DNA of 64,000 nt. Origin: Bacillus_CJ salitolerans (GTDB lineage Bacteria; Bacillota; Bacilli; Bacillales; SA4). Under the pieces are notes generated by a model, which saw only the letters and a program-made list of their open reading frames with translations, searched no databases and was not told the DNA's origin. Below are positions 1 through 7,958 of the stretch, piece by piece. Each line of letters starts with the position of its first letter. The first letter of the stretch is position 1. A program made the translations under genes and the position numbers. The DNA is taken from contig NZ_JBHUEM010000045.1 of assembly GCF_042680805.1 (NCBI RefSeq), positions 62,001-126,000 of the forward strand, in the 5' to 3' direction.

Positions 1-176
1 GCTGTCAGCCCACAACCAATCAATTTTTAGGCATGCATCAAAGTGATCATGCACCGGTTGAACCACCATCCAACAATTGTGCTGAAACACTAGCACGCTT
101 TGTAAGCATTGGCTATTCTATCATCGGAGCCTACTTTGTACCTCCAAAAGAAATTCACTATCTTTTATTTAAATAA
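1..176 (+). CDS. C-terminal end of an unrecognised protein (cut by window edge)
   Basis: An open frame enters from the left edge and stops at TAA 174-176. The visible part is about 57 residues and ends in PPKEIHYLLFK. It has a Gly/Ala/Tyr-rich stretch (SIIGAYFVPP) and a His/Pro-rich stretch before it. I do not recognise the family. The frame is open across the whole visible part and converges on the minus-strand gene that starts its stop codon at 180, leaving only a 3-nt gap. That tight convergence is the main support for a real gene end. Confidence 0.5.
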   Translation, partial: CQPTTNQFLGMHQSDHAPVEPPSNNCAETLARFVSIGYSIIGAYFVPPKEIHYLLFK

Positions 177-179
177 GGA

Positions 180-479
180 TTAATCAAACCGTTTTGTCTC
201 AATTCCGTCTATTATTTCTTCTAGCTCTGTTAAAAGATTAAGCTGAACAGGTGCTGGTAAATGATCCATCCAGTATTGAATTTCAGGGAGAGCCTCTGCT
301 TCCTCAAGACTAGTGGGTTTAACATCAAGGTTATTAATCCATATTTTTAACTCTTTACTAAATTCATAAAAATACCTTTCAAATCTTTCCGCCCATTCAG
401 CTCCTTCGTCATCAGTGGTTTTTTGCATCATGGACCAGGCTTCAAGAGCCGTTTCAAAATGTTCCTGGATTATGGACAT
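180..479 (-). CDS. Hypothetical acidic protein, 99 aa
   Basis: This is a soluble, acidic, probably all-helical protein of 99 residues with several Trp residues (EAWSMM, AEWAERF, IKIWINN-like, QYWMDHL) and no signal or membrane segment. I do not recognise a family. The start ATG at 479 follows a purine-rich GTGAGATTCG stretch that gives a modest ribosome site. It lies just downstream of the DegV gene on the same strand (14 nt gap), so the two are probably cotranscribed. No cysteines or catalytic motifs are visible, so no function is proposed. Confidence 0.6.
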   Translation of the reverse strand: MSIIQEHFETALEAWSMMQKTTDDEGAEWAERFERYFYEFSKELKIWINNLDVKPTSLEEAEALPEIQYWMDHLPAPVQLNLLTELEEIIDGIETKRFD

Positions 480-493
480 CGAATCTCACCTAC

Positions 494-1336
494 TTATTTT
501 GTAAGCCAGCTAATCCCAATTGTTTTCTCACCAGCATGGACACCAATAACGGAACCAAGTGGACATACATCAATTTTCAAGGATTGATTAAAGGCTTTAA
601 GTTTATTTTTCCAATCATTTGCTAAATCAGGTATCCTTCCATATAAAATAGACACTTCTTTAATTGATGGATTGTTTGTAAGCGCTTCCTTAAATAGATC
701 TATCATTCTCTGTTCAGCCTTCTTATCGGTTCTAATCTTCTCAAACGTCTGCAATTCTCCATTTTCTAGTGCAAGGATTGGTTTTATTTTAAGGGCGGAT
801 CCTATAAAAAATTGTGCCCCTGACATTCTTCCGCCTTTATGTAATTGTTCAAGACTACCGATCATTACGTATGTCTCATGATCGTCTGCCATTTCTCGTA
901 CCTTATGGACAATGGTTTCGAACGATTCACCTGAGGCTTGTAAGTCAATCCCTCTTCTTATCATCTTCCCCATCGGCAACGATAAGATTTTAGAATCAAT
1001 CACCTCAATTGGGAAATCTACCATTTTAGCCGCTTGCGTACTTGTCGAATATGTACCACTTAATTTACTAGAAACATGAACTGATATAATCGCGTCATAC
1101 TGATTCCTTAATGACTCATATAATTCCAAGAACGTTCCTACTGATGGTTGAGAGGATGTTGGTAAACTCTTTGAATCTTCCAGCTTCAAAAAAAATTCCT
1201 CTCGAGTTAAATCAACCCCATCTCTATATTCCTCACCCTCAAACATAATCAGCATCGGGATCGTATATATATCGGGATGTCCTTGTAACGCTTCATCCAG
1301 AAAAACCGTACTATCTGTCACCCAAGCAATCTTCAT
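494..1336 (-). CDS. DegV family fatty-acid-binding protein
   Basis: The protein has about 280 residues, typical for DegV proteins, which bind a long-chain fatty acid; several act as FakB partners of a fatty acid kinase. Visible family signatures are the N-terminal TDSTVFLDE segment, the TSQPS segment around residues 80-85 and the MIGSLEQLHKGGRMSG segment near residue 175. The frame is open further upstream, but the start at 1336 is preferred because GGGGG sits 7 nt before that ATG and the following MKIAWVTDST matches the usual N-terminus. The specific lipid partner cannot be told from sequence. A terminator separates this gene from the pheromone gene upstream, so it is not part of that operon. 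Confidence 0.88.
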   Translation of the reverse strand: MKIAWVTDSTVFLDEALQGHPDIYTIPMLIMFEGEEYRDGVDLTREEFFLKLEDSKSLPTSSQPSVGTFLELYESLRNQYDAIISVHVSSKLSGTYSTSTQAAKMVDFPIEVIDSKILSLPMGKMIRRGIDLQASGESFETIVHKVREMADDHETYVMIGSLEQLHKGGRMSGAQFFIGSALKIKPILALENGELQTFEKIRTDKKAEQRMIDLFKEALTNNPSIKEVSILYGRIPDLANDWKNKLKAFNQSLKIDVCPLGSVIGVHAGEKTIGISWLTK

Positions 1337-1414
1337 CTGTATTCCCCCTTTGTACAAAATTATACGGAATTTTCTTGAAATATTCATCTATGTTTTCATA
1401 ATAGTACAAAAAAG

Positions 1415-1445
1415 AAAAAAGCTGTCTTGTAGTTTGACAGCTTTT
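1415..1445 (-). terminator. Intrinsic terminator after the peptide pheromone gene
   Basis: An AAAGCTGTC / GACAGCTTT stem is followed by a T-rich tract on the minus strand. It lies 23 nt past the stop of the small peptide gene and ends the regulator-peptide operon before the DegV gene. Confidence 0.8.
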
Positions 1446-1467
1446 AAACAAAATCTTATAAAATTGA

Positions 1468-1653
1468 TTATACTAAATAACTTTGCATTGCAATTGGATC
1501 TGGCTCTTGTTCTGCTGCAAATTGTACTTGTTTTGCAATCGGATCAGGTTCCTGTTCTCCTGCAACAACATTAAATACAAGGTTACTAATACTTAACAAA
1601 CTAAAAGTGATCACCAGTGCAACTAAAAGATAACTTAACTTTTTACTCATCAT
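1468..1653 (-). CDS. Putative quorum-sensing peptide precursor with two pheromone copies (NprX-like)
   Basis: The precursor has 61 residues (60 if the second ATG is used). It starts with MMSKK and one hydrophobic export segment (about residues 6-31). The tail then holds the core EQEPDPIA twice, separated by KQVQFAA, and ends MQSYLV. This is the architecture of RNPP pheromone precursors (Phr, PapR, NprX), which are exported, cleaved and re-imported by Opp. The core aligns with the known NprX heptapeptide SKPDIVG at the Pro-Asp, the branched residue and the small last residue. The gene starts 18 nt after the stop of the HTH-TPR regulator, with GGAG 6 nt before ATG, so the pair is one operon. 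The mature ends are inference. Confidence 0.8.
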   Translation of the reverse strand: MMSKKLSYLLVALVITFSLLSISNLVFNVVAGEQEPDPIAKQVQFAAEQEPDPIAMQSYLV

Positions 1654-1671
1654 ACTTCACTCCAATTCCTA

Positions 1672-2943
1672 TTAAATATTATTTATTTTCTTTAACGATT
1701 TATTAGATAGTTTATAGAATAAGCTTGCGTTTTTATATTTGAAATGTTTTTCATAATATCCTGCTAACATCTCTGAATATTCAGCAATATACTTGTAGTT
1801 ATTATGACTCTCAAAATACGGTATTACTTTTTCCTTTAAGAAAAACTCCATTTCACTACTTTCCTCATTTGCATTACTCATGAGATGTTGATAAGTCTTA
1901 AAATGATAGTAGTATTCCATAGAGTCCATTGAATCAGGTATTTTGTTCAAGCCAACTTCTACCCATCGCAAACCATTTGAATAGTCACTTTTGTTAAAGT
2001 ATTCCATAATAATACAATGAATAGATGGAAAGGTTTTTTTATAGTTATGCTGCTCATGAAATAAAATACTTTTCTCATAATGTTTAATCGCAAGTTCAGA
2101 TTTTCCTTCTATGGTATAAAGGTATCCAAGATTATGGTGTATGAAACCTTTAAAACTAGAATTATTCAAGGTGGTGGCTATTTTGTCAGCAAGGAGATAA
2201 CTCTCCTCGGCTTTTTTTAAATCGTTTGTTCGTCTATAAGAGATACCTAACAATATTTGACATTCTGCACTTCGATTAAAATTATATTGTGCTTGATAAA
2301 TAGCTAATGCTTGATTTGTATAATTTAAACATAGGGTAACCTTCCAAAGTCGACTACTTGTTAACCCAAGTGAATAATACAAATCAGCTTCTTCCCATTT
2401 CTCAAAAACATTTCTAAGCAAGATACCCTCTGCTTTTTTATAACTATCATAAGCGTAACTATATTGTTCCTGCATATATTCATGAAGGCCAATAAATTTA
2501 TGATAGTAATAATTTAAATCGTCTGTGAAAATATCTGATATTTGAGTTATCTTTTCTAATGTTTTCTTAGCTGCCTCTTTTTCACCGATATGTAAAAAAT
2601 ATCGGAATTCAAAAAGGATAAAGTGTATAAGAGTTGTGGAATCATTTGAGCTAATAACTTTGTCTTTTAAAATGGGATATGTGGACTTTACAGCTTCAAT
2701 TTCACCGTGAACAAGACGTTTATACCAAACCATCAACTCCTCTAAAAGGGTGGGTTCTTCCTCGTCTAGAAAACGAATTCCTAGCCTCTCACACAGCATA
2801 TCGACAACCTCAAGACTTGGTAGGCTCTGGTTGTTTTCAATTTTGGATAAGTAAGAGATAGAAATGATTCCATTTGCTAGCTCATCCTGCGTTTTTCCTT
2901 GTTGTATTCGAAAGAATCGAATGCGATCTCCTATTTTCATCAT
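1672..2943 (-). CDS. HTH-TPR transcriptional regulator, NprR/PlcR (RNPP) type
   Basis: This 423-residue protein has an XRE-type helix-turn-helix at residues about 5-58 (IGDRIRFFR, GKTQDELANG, ISYLSKIENN, PSLEVVDMLC). The rest is predicted TPR helices, for example KAEESYLLADK and LAIKHYEKSILFHEQ. The layout and length fit NprR/PlcR regulators, whose TPR domain binds a re-imported peptide and then alters DNA binding. In NprR it also switches between a Spo0F-binding and a DNA-binding form. The adjacent downstream peptide gene is the expected cognate signal. The SD is AGGTGGGGGG directly before two ATGs (2943 or 2940). Target genes cannot be assigned; none of the neighbours shows an obvious shared operator. 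Confidence 0.88.
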   Translation of the reverse strand: MMKIGDRIRFFRIQQGKTQDELANGIISISYLSKIENNQSLPSLEVVDMLCERLGIRFLDEEEPTLLEELMVWYKRLVHGEIEAVKSTYPILKDKVISSNDSTTLIHFILFEFRYFLHIGEKEAAKKTLEKITQISDIFTDDLNYYYHKFIGLHEYMQEQYSYAYDSYKKAEGILLRNVFEKWEEADLYYSLGLTSSRLWKVTLCLNYTNQALAIYQAQYNFNRSAECQILLGISYRRTNDLKKAEESYLLADKIATTLNNSSFKGFIHHNLGYLYTIEGKSELAIKHYEKSILFHEQHNYKKTFPSIHCIIMEYFNKSDYSNGLRWVEVGLNKIPDSMDSMEYYYHFKTYQHLMSNANEESSEMEFFLKEKVIPYFESHNNYKYIAEYSEMLAGYYEKHFKYKNASLFYKLSNKSLKKINNI

Positions 2944-3015
2944 GTCCCCCCACCTGCGTCAATTTTACTACAATGTATAAATTCTTTAAATATTGCGATT
3001 TTCCTGCTAAAGGGC

Positions 3016-3082
3016 ATGTTGGGAAAGTTACTGCAAATTTTAGTGAATAATCCGCATTTTTTAGTACCAACTTTCCCAACAT
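3016..3082. repeat. 67-bp element with perfect 14-bp inverted repeats
   Basis: The arms ATGTTGGGAAAGTT (3016-3029) and AACTTTCCCAACAT (3069-3082) are perfectly complementary and enclose 39 bp. The element lies 73 bp upstream of the HTH-TPR regulator and just inside the terminator of the operon to its right. It could be an operator of the regulator, an RNA hairpin in its leader or a small MITE-like remnant. No second copy was noticed in the window. Confidence 0.7.
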
Positions 3083-3085
3083 AAC

Positions 3086-3123
3086 AGAAAAAAGATAGCT
3101 CTAATTAATAATAGAGCTATCTT
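3086..3123 (-). terminator. Intrinsic terminator of the GNAT-fusion/amidohydrolase/TPR operon
   Basis: An 11-bp stem AAGATAGCTCT / AGAGCTATCTT is followed on the minus strand by a run of T residues. It ends the minus-strand operon whose last gene stops at 3211. Confidence 0.8.
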
Positions 3124-3210
3124 AAATATTTCTTTAGTAAAACTTGTGAAAATGAACCTTGTTATTGTCCAATTATAGAAAAAAATATAATTCATGACTA
3201 TCGACTTATA

Positions 3211-3692
3211 TTACTTCCAAATATGTTCCAATTTATCAGAATAAAACATCAAAGATCTGTTATATCTTTCGATCCCTTTATCGCTCGATGTTTCTGCTAA
3301 GAGTCGAACCATGATACCAAAAGCTTGTTCATATTCTTTAAGGTTATAAAGTGTTAAGGCAAAGAATGACTGGAATTCTAATGCATTTGGATATTCCCTT
3401 ATTGCTCTTTCTAGAATATCTTTTGACCTTTCATACTCACCAAGAGTACGGTATGTACTCCCTAAGCCTAAAAGAGCCCCCTATTTTCCTCAGTGTGTAA
3501 TCCAAGCTGTAAAGCTGCTTCGTAATAGGGTACTGCCTCTCGTTCGAATCCTAACCTGTCATGTGCACAAGCACAATGATATTGGTAGCTTGCATTATCA
3601 GGAGCTTCACAGACTAGTTCTTTAAAAAGCTCCATGGATTGCGTTAATTCACCTAGCTCCTTTAATTTTTGGGCTTCTTCGAATTTATCCAT
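3211..3692 (-). pseudogene. TPR protein, split by a single-base frameshift
   Basis: The first frame gives MDKFEEAQKLKELGELTQS onward with two TPR-like helical pairs, then stops after residue 74. The next frame continues without interruption as GALLGLGSTYRTLGEYERS to EHIWK and TAA at 3211. Together they make about 160 residues of a tetratricopeptide-repeat protein. The junction is a run of five C on the plus strand (3477-3481); six would restore one frame (Arg-Gly-Ala). Either the strain has a real -1 mutation, the tract is variable, or the assembly dropped a base. The gene sits 5 nt downstream of the amidohydrolase and is likely its operon partner. Its role is unknown. Confidence 0.8.
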
Positions 3693-3697
3693 GATTA

Positions 3698-4555
3698 CTA
3701 CTCACCAATCAACGACTTTATTTTAGGGAAGACTTTAATAGCTGTTTCGTAAAAAACATCCTGATGATATTCCTTTGGAATAATGTCTTGAATGAATTGG
3801 ATATATGGTTTAATAGGTGTTAATGGCCAATCCGTACCAAATAAAAATTTCTCATAATTGTTCGTAAAAGTTAAGGCGTGTAATAAGTGATCAAAAAATC
3901 TTGTGTCCTGCAGCTTTTTTATATCACCATTTGCTCCTACAACAAGTCCAGAGAGGTCGGCATAAACGTTCGAATTTTTATAGACCACCTCAGCCCCATC
4001 TAACACCCAAGGATCTCCAAAATGAGCCATCATTATGGTCATGTCTCGATGCTTTACAGCGACCTCATCAATGGCAAGAGGGTGCGAAAAACGTAGTCTA
4101 CCTCGTTCAGAATACGTATCACCTGTATGATAAACAACTGGCACTTGATACTCTTTCGCAATTCTATAAACAGGCTCATATACTTCATCGTACGCATAAT
4201 ACGGGTAATAACCCAAGTAGATTTTTATCCCTACACAATCAGGCTTTTGAACATCTAACTCTAATTGCTTTAAAGCGAATTCATCTAGTTTAAATGGATT
4301 AATCCCTGCACAATATACAACATTAGTAGGTAATTGTTCGGATAAATCAATCCCCATAGGAGAGGGAGAAGCGGAGTCAGGGAACCCTTCTCCATCTGTC
4401 TCCGTAACCCCCATGGCAATTCCAAGAACAACATTATTATCGTTGAATTCGTTTTGTAAGCCCTCGTATGAATAGTCAACCTTCGAGATGGAATGGGCTG
4501 TTTCATGAAAGCTTTTTATGTTTGAGTAATGAATATGCGCATCAATAATTTTCAT
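3698..4555 (-). CDS. Amidohydrolase-2 family metal-dependent hydrolase
   Basis: A 285-residue TIM-barrel type amidohydrolase (amidohydrolase-2 family). Metal-site signatures are visible in order: DAHIH near the N-terminus (residues 5-9), VVYHTGDT at about 140, MMAHFGDPW at about 178 and FGTDWP near 243. These match the His-x-His, His, His and Asp positions of the family. The substrate is not evident; the family includes decarboxylases and lactonases. The ATG at 4555 lies 2 nt after the stop of the upstream 1027-residue protein, with the SD inside that gene's end, so translation is probably coupled. The fused GNAT/carbohydrate-like neighbour suggests a small-molecule modification or degradation role (inference). 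Confidence 0.85.
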   Translation of the reverse strand: MKIIDAHIHYSNIKSFHETAHSISKVDYSYEGLQNEFNDNNVVLGIAMGVTETDGEGFPDSASPSPMGIDLSEQLPTNVVYCAGINPFKLDEFALKQLELDVQKPDCVGIKIYLGYYPYYAYDEVYEPVYRIAKEYQVPVVYHTGDTYSERGRLRFSHPLAIDEVAVKHRDMTIMMAHFGDPWVLDGAEVVYKNSNVYADLSGLVVGANGDIKKLQDTRFFDHLLHALTFTNNYEKFLFGTDWPLTPIKPYIQFIQDIIPKEYHQDVFYETAIKVFPKIKSLIGE

Positions 4556-4557
4556 GT

Positions 4558-7500
4558 TTATCCCTCGTTTAATGTCATACTTTGAAGCTGTTTTACTTCA
4601 TCATCTGTAAAGATTCGGTCGGTAGCAATCATAAACATAGGGGAAGAAAGGAATTCCGCTCCATTCGGTAAGTGAATATCTCTCCATATCGCAAGGGATA
4701 GAATTTCCTTATTCATGTAAGCTTCAATATCGCTCGCTGACTTTTCTGCAATAACTTGAAGCACATCTTCCTCCTCAGTTGAACCAATTAAGACATGTTC
4801 TTCTAAACTAGTCATAAACTCTGTTCTTCCTGCCATATACTTCGTCTCTTGATTTTTACTCTTTATGAAACCCTGCTCCAGGCTAGAGCCAGGATTGAAA
4901 GCACATTCAGAGAACCATTTTTGGAAATGAAGATACGTCCCAGTGTTTTGCGAAAATTTCGTAACATACGCAACAATTGGAATTCCTGGCAGCATGACAT
5001 AAAATTGCTCAATACCTAGTCCTCGGTACTTTTCATTCTCTTCAAGGATGGTCGAAATTTTTAATCCTTTCCATACATGCCCAAACTGATCAATTAGTCC
5101 TGCTTCCCCTACCCTTGTTTTCTCTTTGGTAAAGGATTTATGATTTATTCCATGGAAGCCTGATCGAATTCCCCCGCTCCATGGATTCCACCAAGCCTTT
5201 GGCTTTAGTTTAGGAAATGTTGTATCTAGCCATTCTTTTCCATTAGCTTTGAGTGAATAAATAGCAGGGAAAAATTCCTCAGAAGCTTCGATTGACATCA
5301 ATCCATTGGAAGCGATCCATACATTTTTATCCTGTTTTCTCTCTTGTTGAATGGCAACCTCACCATGAGTTGGATTCAACAAAAGAACACGTTTCTTTCG
5401 TATCACACCATTTAATTCCACATCAACATCCACATTAAACATGGATTGATCAAGAGACTTAATGGTTGTTGTAGCGTCACGTTTTTCATCTTGAACTGAA
5501 AAAGATTGAGAAGATTCAGCTCTTCCTTCTTTGGAAAATTGCACGGACCCTTGGAAAAAGCTTGCCTTCTTATCATCAAGACGCAGCTCATATTCTTCTT
5601 CATTTTGCTTAGAAATCGAGATTGAGAGATCTTCAACCACATCATTGTGTTTACTGCTTGATTTAATTGCAAATTCTCTAAAGTCCTCATAGCTTTGATA
5701 CGCACCAAATGAAAAGAAAACAGGTTTTGTTTCAACTTCTGTGTTGGCAGATATCTTGCCTAGATGATGTTCTACATACATATACCAACTCTCAAAGTTC
5801 ACCTTTACATCCTTTGGCCAGCATACTCCATGGGCATATGGTTGATAACGTGAAAATAGCCAATTTTCTGTAATGTTTTGACTATTCCACAAACCATAAT
5901 CTACACTTGCCTGTTCATTCACTTCCACTAGTTTTTGATTCATCACAAAAACAGGTTTATATAATTCATGATAAATTGGTTGGTAGACCCAAACCGGTTC
6001 AGGTGACGAATCCTTATTATTATTCCGCACAATATAAGATTGCTCTAACAATCCTTCTGCATAAAGCTTAGATACACTTACTAGCTCTGTTCCTGGAAAA
6101 TCGACAGATACATAAGTTGCATAAAGAGCCATCGCTCCATCTTGTTCCGTATACTCAATCTTGGATGGTTTTCTTTTAGAAAATTCACTCGAGTAAGGCT
6201 TCCCTAGCTTGGGGAACAAACCAATCGTTTTTTGTGTTCCTTTTGTTAATCTACCAGGAAGTAGGTCATTATCAAATTTGTCTAGATACATATGATAAAG
6301 GCCATTATAAATGTGCCAATATTTATCACATTCTCCGCTGAACTTTGCTCCTAAGCCTTTAAAACCAATTCCTATCTGTTTTGTGAACGTATGGCAGGTT
6401 CCACTCTCCGTTACCGCTTGAACCTTTAGGACTGGGGAATAAAAGCCATACTTAACAAGCTTATGAGGAACTGGTATAGATTCCTTTCCTTTTGAATCCA
6501 GTGTAACTTCAAACGTTGACTTCGCTAAACGTAAAAGTTGATCTTCTGGAAAATGTAATGTAAAGGTTGTCTTTTCCTTAAAATTGTTCTCTAGATCAAC
6601 GTAAAAAATAGATTCTTCGCCAAGATAACCTTGAGCAATCGGGACAACTCCTGTAATGTTAGCCGGTAGCTTTGGTAAAACTCCAACTGAGAATTTCGCC
6701 TTTTTCCCGTTTATCAAGACATTCGTTACAACGGAAGGATGTGTTCTCCAATTACTCTGTTCTTCTTGAAGCTGCTCTAATGTAAAGGTGGACTCTACAG
6801 TGAGCTCATCTTCTACTGTTACAACATTTTGATATTCGTAGGAAACAATTTGGTGATTCTCTCCACACAACTCTACCTTAAGTGGTAGACCCGATTTATT
6901 TTTAATAAAATATCGGACTTGATAATCGTTATTACAAACGAGTTTAAAATCCTCAACCGACGCAGATACAAGATAATCGTCTGTTTCGACAAGTCGTAAC
7001 CCTCTACCTGTTCTTTCAAACTCCATTCTTAATGACCGATTGTCTTTTTCCCATTTGTATTCAAAGTACGTAAACTCCTTATCCTTATAACCATCAGGCG
7101 TTACTTCTATTACTCTTGTACTTGCATCATACCAATCTACTTCATTAAAAAACTCACGTACTGCTTCTGTATTTAATACGGTAGGCATGAAGTTCATTAA
7201 GTGAGTGGTATCATCACGGTCTTCCCAGAAAAAACCACATTTTTTATAGAGTGGTACAGCTTTTGTATTTCCCGGCCATGTATATAAATCTAATCTCGGC
7301 CAATCAAGCTCTACTGAACGCTCTAATGCTTTAAGTACGAGCTGTTTTCCGATCTTTTTACCATGATAGTCTGACCGAACATTCAATAATGGAATATATA
7401 GAGCACCCTCATCCTCACGGTACTCACATAATCCGCAGTACCCAACTACCTCATTTCCGTCCATTGCCAAATAAAGATTTATATTTCCAGAGTTGGCTTC

Positions 7501-7641
7501 TTGTACACGTACCTTTTCTTCCGTCGTGACATGTGCATCCCCGCCCCATCCGTCACGGCTTAAATTCCACATTTTCGCAACTTCGGCAGCTAGTCCTTCA
7601 TGATATTCTATAATCTTTATTTGATTTTTTGTCTGTACCAT
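4558..7641 (-). CDS. Large multidomain protein: GNAT acetyltransferase fused to beta-rich region
   Basis: Residues 1 to about 150 form a GNAT acetyltransferase. It shows the acyl-CoA loop (YHGKKIGKQL near residue 95), a GYCGLCEY strand and a YKKCGFFWEDR end. The remaining roughly 870 residues have no signal peptide or membrane segment and read as beta-rich, with many aromatic and Gly residues. The segment WNPWSGGIRSGFHG and the following strands resemble galactose-mutarotase-like sandwich domains, but this is inference from texture. The ATG at 7641 has GGAGG 7 nt upstream. A promoter, palindrome and short leader ORF lie upstream; an amidohydrolase and a TPR gene follow. Function unknown. The gene could be an enzyme that acetylates and remodels a sugar- or amino-sugar-containing substrate. 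Confidence 0.8.
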   Translation of the reverse strand: MVQTKNQIKIIEYHEGLAAEVAKMWNLSRDGWGGDAHVTTEEKVRVQEANSGNINLYLAMDGNEVVGYCGLCEYREDEGALYIPLLNVRSDYHGKKIGKQLVLKALERSVELDWPRLDLYTWPGNTKAVPLYKKCGFFWEDRDDTTHLMNFMPTVLNTEAVREFFNEVDWYDASTRVIEVTPDGYKDKEFTYFEYKWEKDNRSLRMEFERTGRGLRLVETDDYLVSASVEDFKLVCNNDYQVRYFIKNKSGLPLKVELCGENHQIVSYEYQNVVTVEDELTVESTFTLEQLQEEQSNWRTHPSVVTNVLINGKKAKFSVGVLPKLPANITGVVPIAQGYLGEESIFYVDLENNFKEKTTFTLHFPEDQLLRLAKSTFEVTLDSKGKESIPVPHKLVKYGFYSPVLKVQAVTESGTCHTFTKQIGIGFKGLGAKFSGECDKYWHIYNGLYHMYLDKFDNDLLPGRLTKGTQKTIGLFPKLGKPYSSEFSKRKPSKIEYTEQDGAMALYATYVSVDFPGTELVSVSKLYAEGLLEQSYIVRNNNKDSSPEPVWVYQPIYHELYKPVFVMNQKLVEVNEQASVDYGLWNSQNITENWLFSRYQPYAHGVCWPKDVKVNFESWYMYVEHHLGKISANTEVETKPVFFSFGAYQSYEDFREFAIKSSSKHNDVVEDLSISISKQNEEEYELRLDDKKASFFQGSVQFSKEGRAESSQSFSVQDEKRDATTTIKSLDQSMFNVDVDVELNGVIRKKRVLLLNPTHGEVAIQQERKQDKNVWIASNGLMSIEASEEFFPAIYSLKANGKEWLDTTFPKLKPKAWWNPWSGGIRSGFHGINHKSFTKEKTRVGEAGLIDQFGHVWKGLKISTILEENEKYRGLGIEQFYVMLPGIPIVAYVTKFSQNTGTYLHFQKWFSECAFNPGSSLEQGFIKSKNQETKYMAGRTEFMTSLEEHVLIGSTEEEDVLQVIAEKSASDIEAYMNKEILSLAIWRDIHLPNGAEFLSSPMFMIATDRIFTDDEVKQLQSMTLNEG

Positions 7642-7671
7642 TAAAAATCCTCCGTCTCTCGTTCTTCTTTT

Positions 7672-7731
7672 CTATGTCTCAATAATCCTATTCCCATCAA
7701 ATCCTCTTGGCCAATTATTCACTTTACTCAT
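7672..7731 (-). CDS. Possible 19-aa leader peptide ahead of the GNAT-fusion gene
   Basis: ATG 7729-7731 is preceded by a near-perfect SD (AAAGGAGGAGAG, 4-8 nt spacing) and followed by MSKVNNWPRGFDGNRIIET and a TAG stop. It ends 30 nt before the 1027-codon gene. The strength of the ribosome site and the position between the promoter and the first large gene suggest a translated leader or microprotein. No family is recognised and the short length keeps confidence low. Confidence 0.45.
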   Translation of the reverse strand: MSKVNNWPRGFDGNRIIET

Positions 7732-7820
7732 ACTACTCTCCTCCTTTTTTATATGACTCCTTCTAGTAGTCCATGACCAAAACAAAAAAGGCTTCCTCAG
7801 CCATTTTCTACTAGAAAAAT

Positions 7821-7872
7821 ATGGTTAAATAACCATAACTCTACTATATCTGACTTTTACTTGATATGTAAA
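7821..7872 (-). promoter_or_regulatory. Predicted sigma-A promoter with overlapping palindromic operator
   Basis: On the minus strand TTTACA (7867-7872) and TATAGT (7843-7848) are separated by 18 bp. The expected start point falls on ATGGTTA-TT-TAACCAT (7821-7836), a palindrome with perfect 7-bp arms. This geometry is typical of repressor control. The promoter would serve the leader ORF and the GNAT-fusion operon. Confidence 0.6.
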
Positions 7873-7930
7873 GGAATTTTCAGAATTTATAAAACACCAT
7901 GATTCTTTGGTTTATTAAAGTATTCTGAAC

Positions 7931-7958
7931 GAAAAAAAAGCCCACTCTTATGTGGGCT
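7931..7958 (-). terminator. Intrinsic terminator of bsaA
   Basis: The stem AGCCCAC/GTGGGCT is followed by eight T on the minus strand; it overlaps the bsaA stop codon. Confidence 0.88.

Noticed and set aside
1350..1574. Plus-strand frame across the pheromone gene
   Set aside because: It is a shadow of the pheromone gene and the terminator region, with no ribosome site; its Leu/Val-rich text is the antisense of the repeat.
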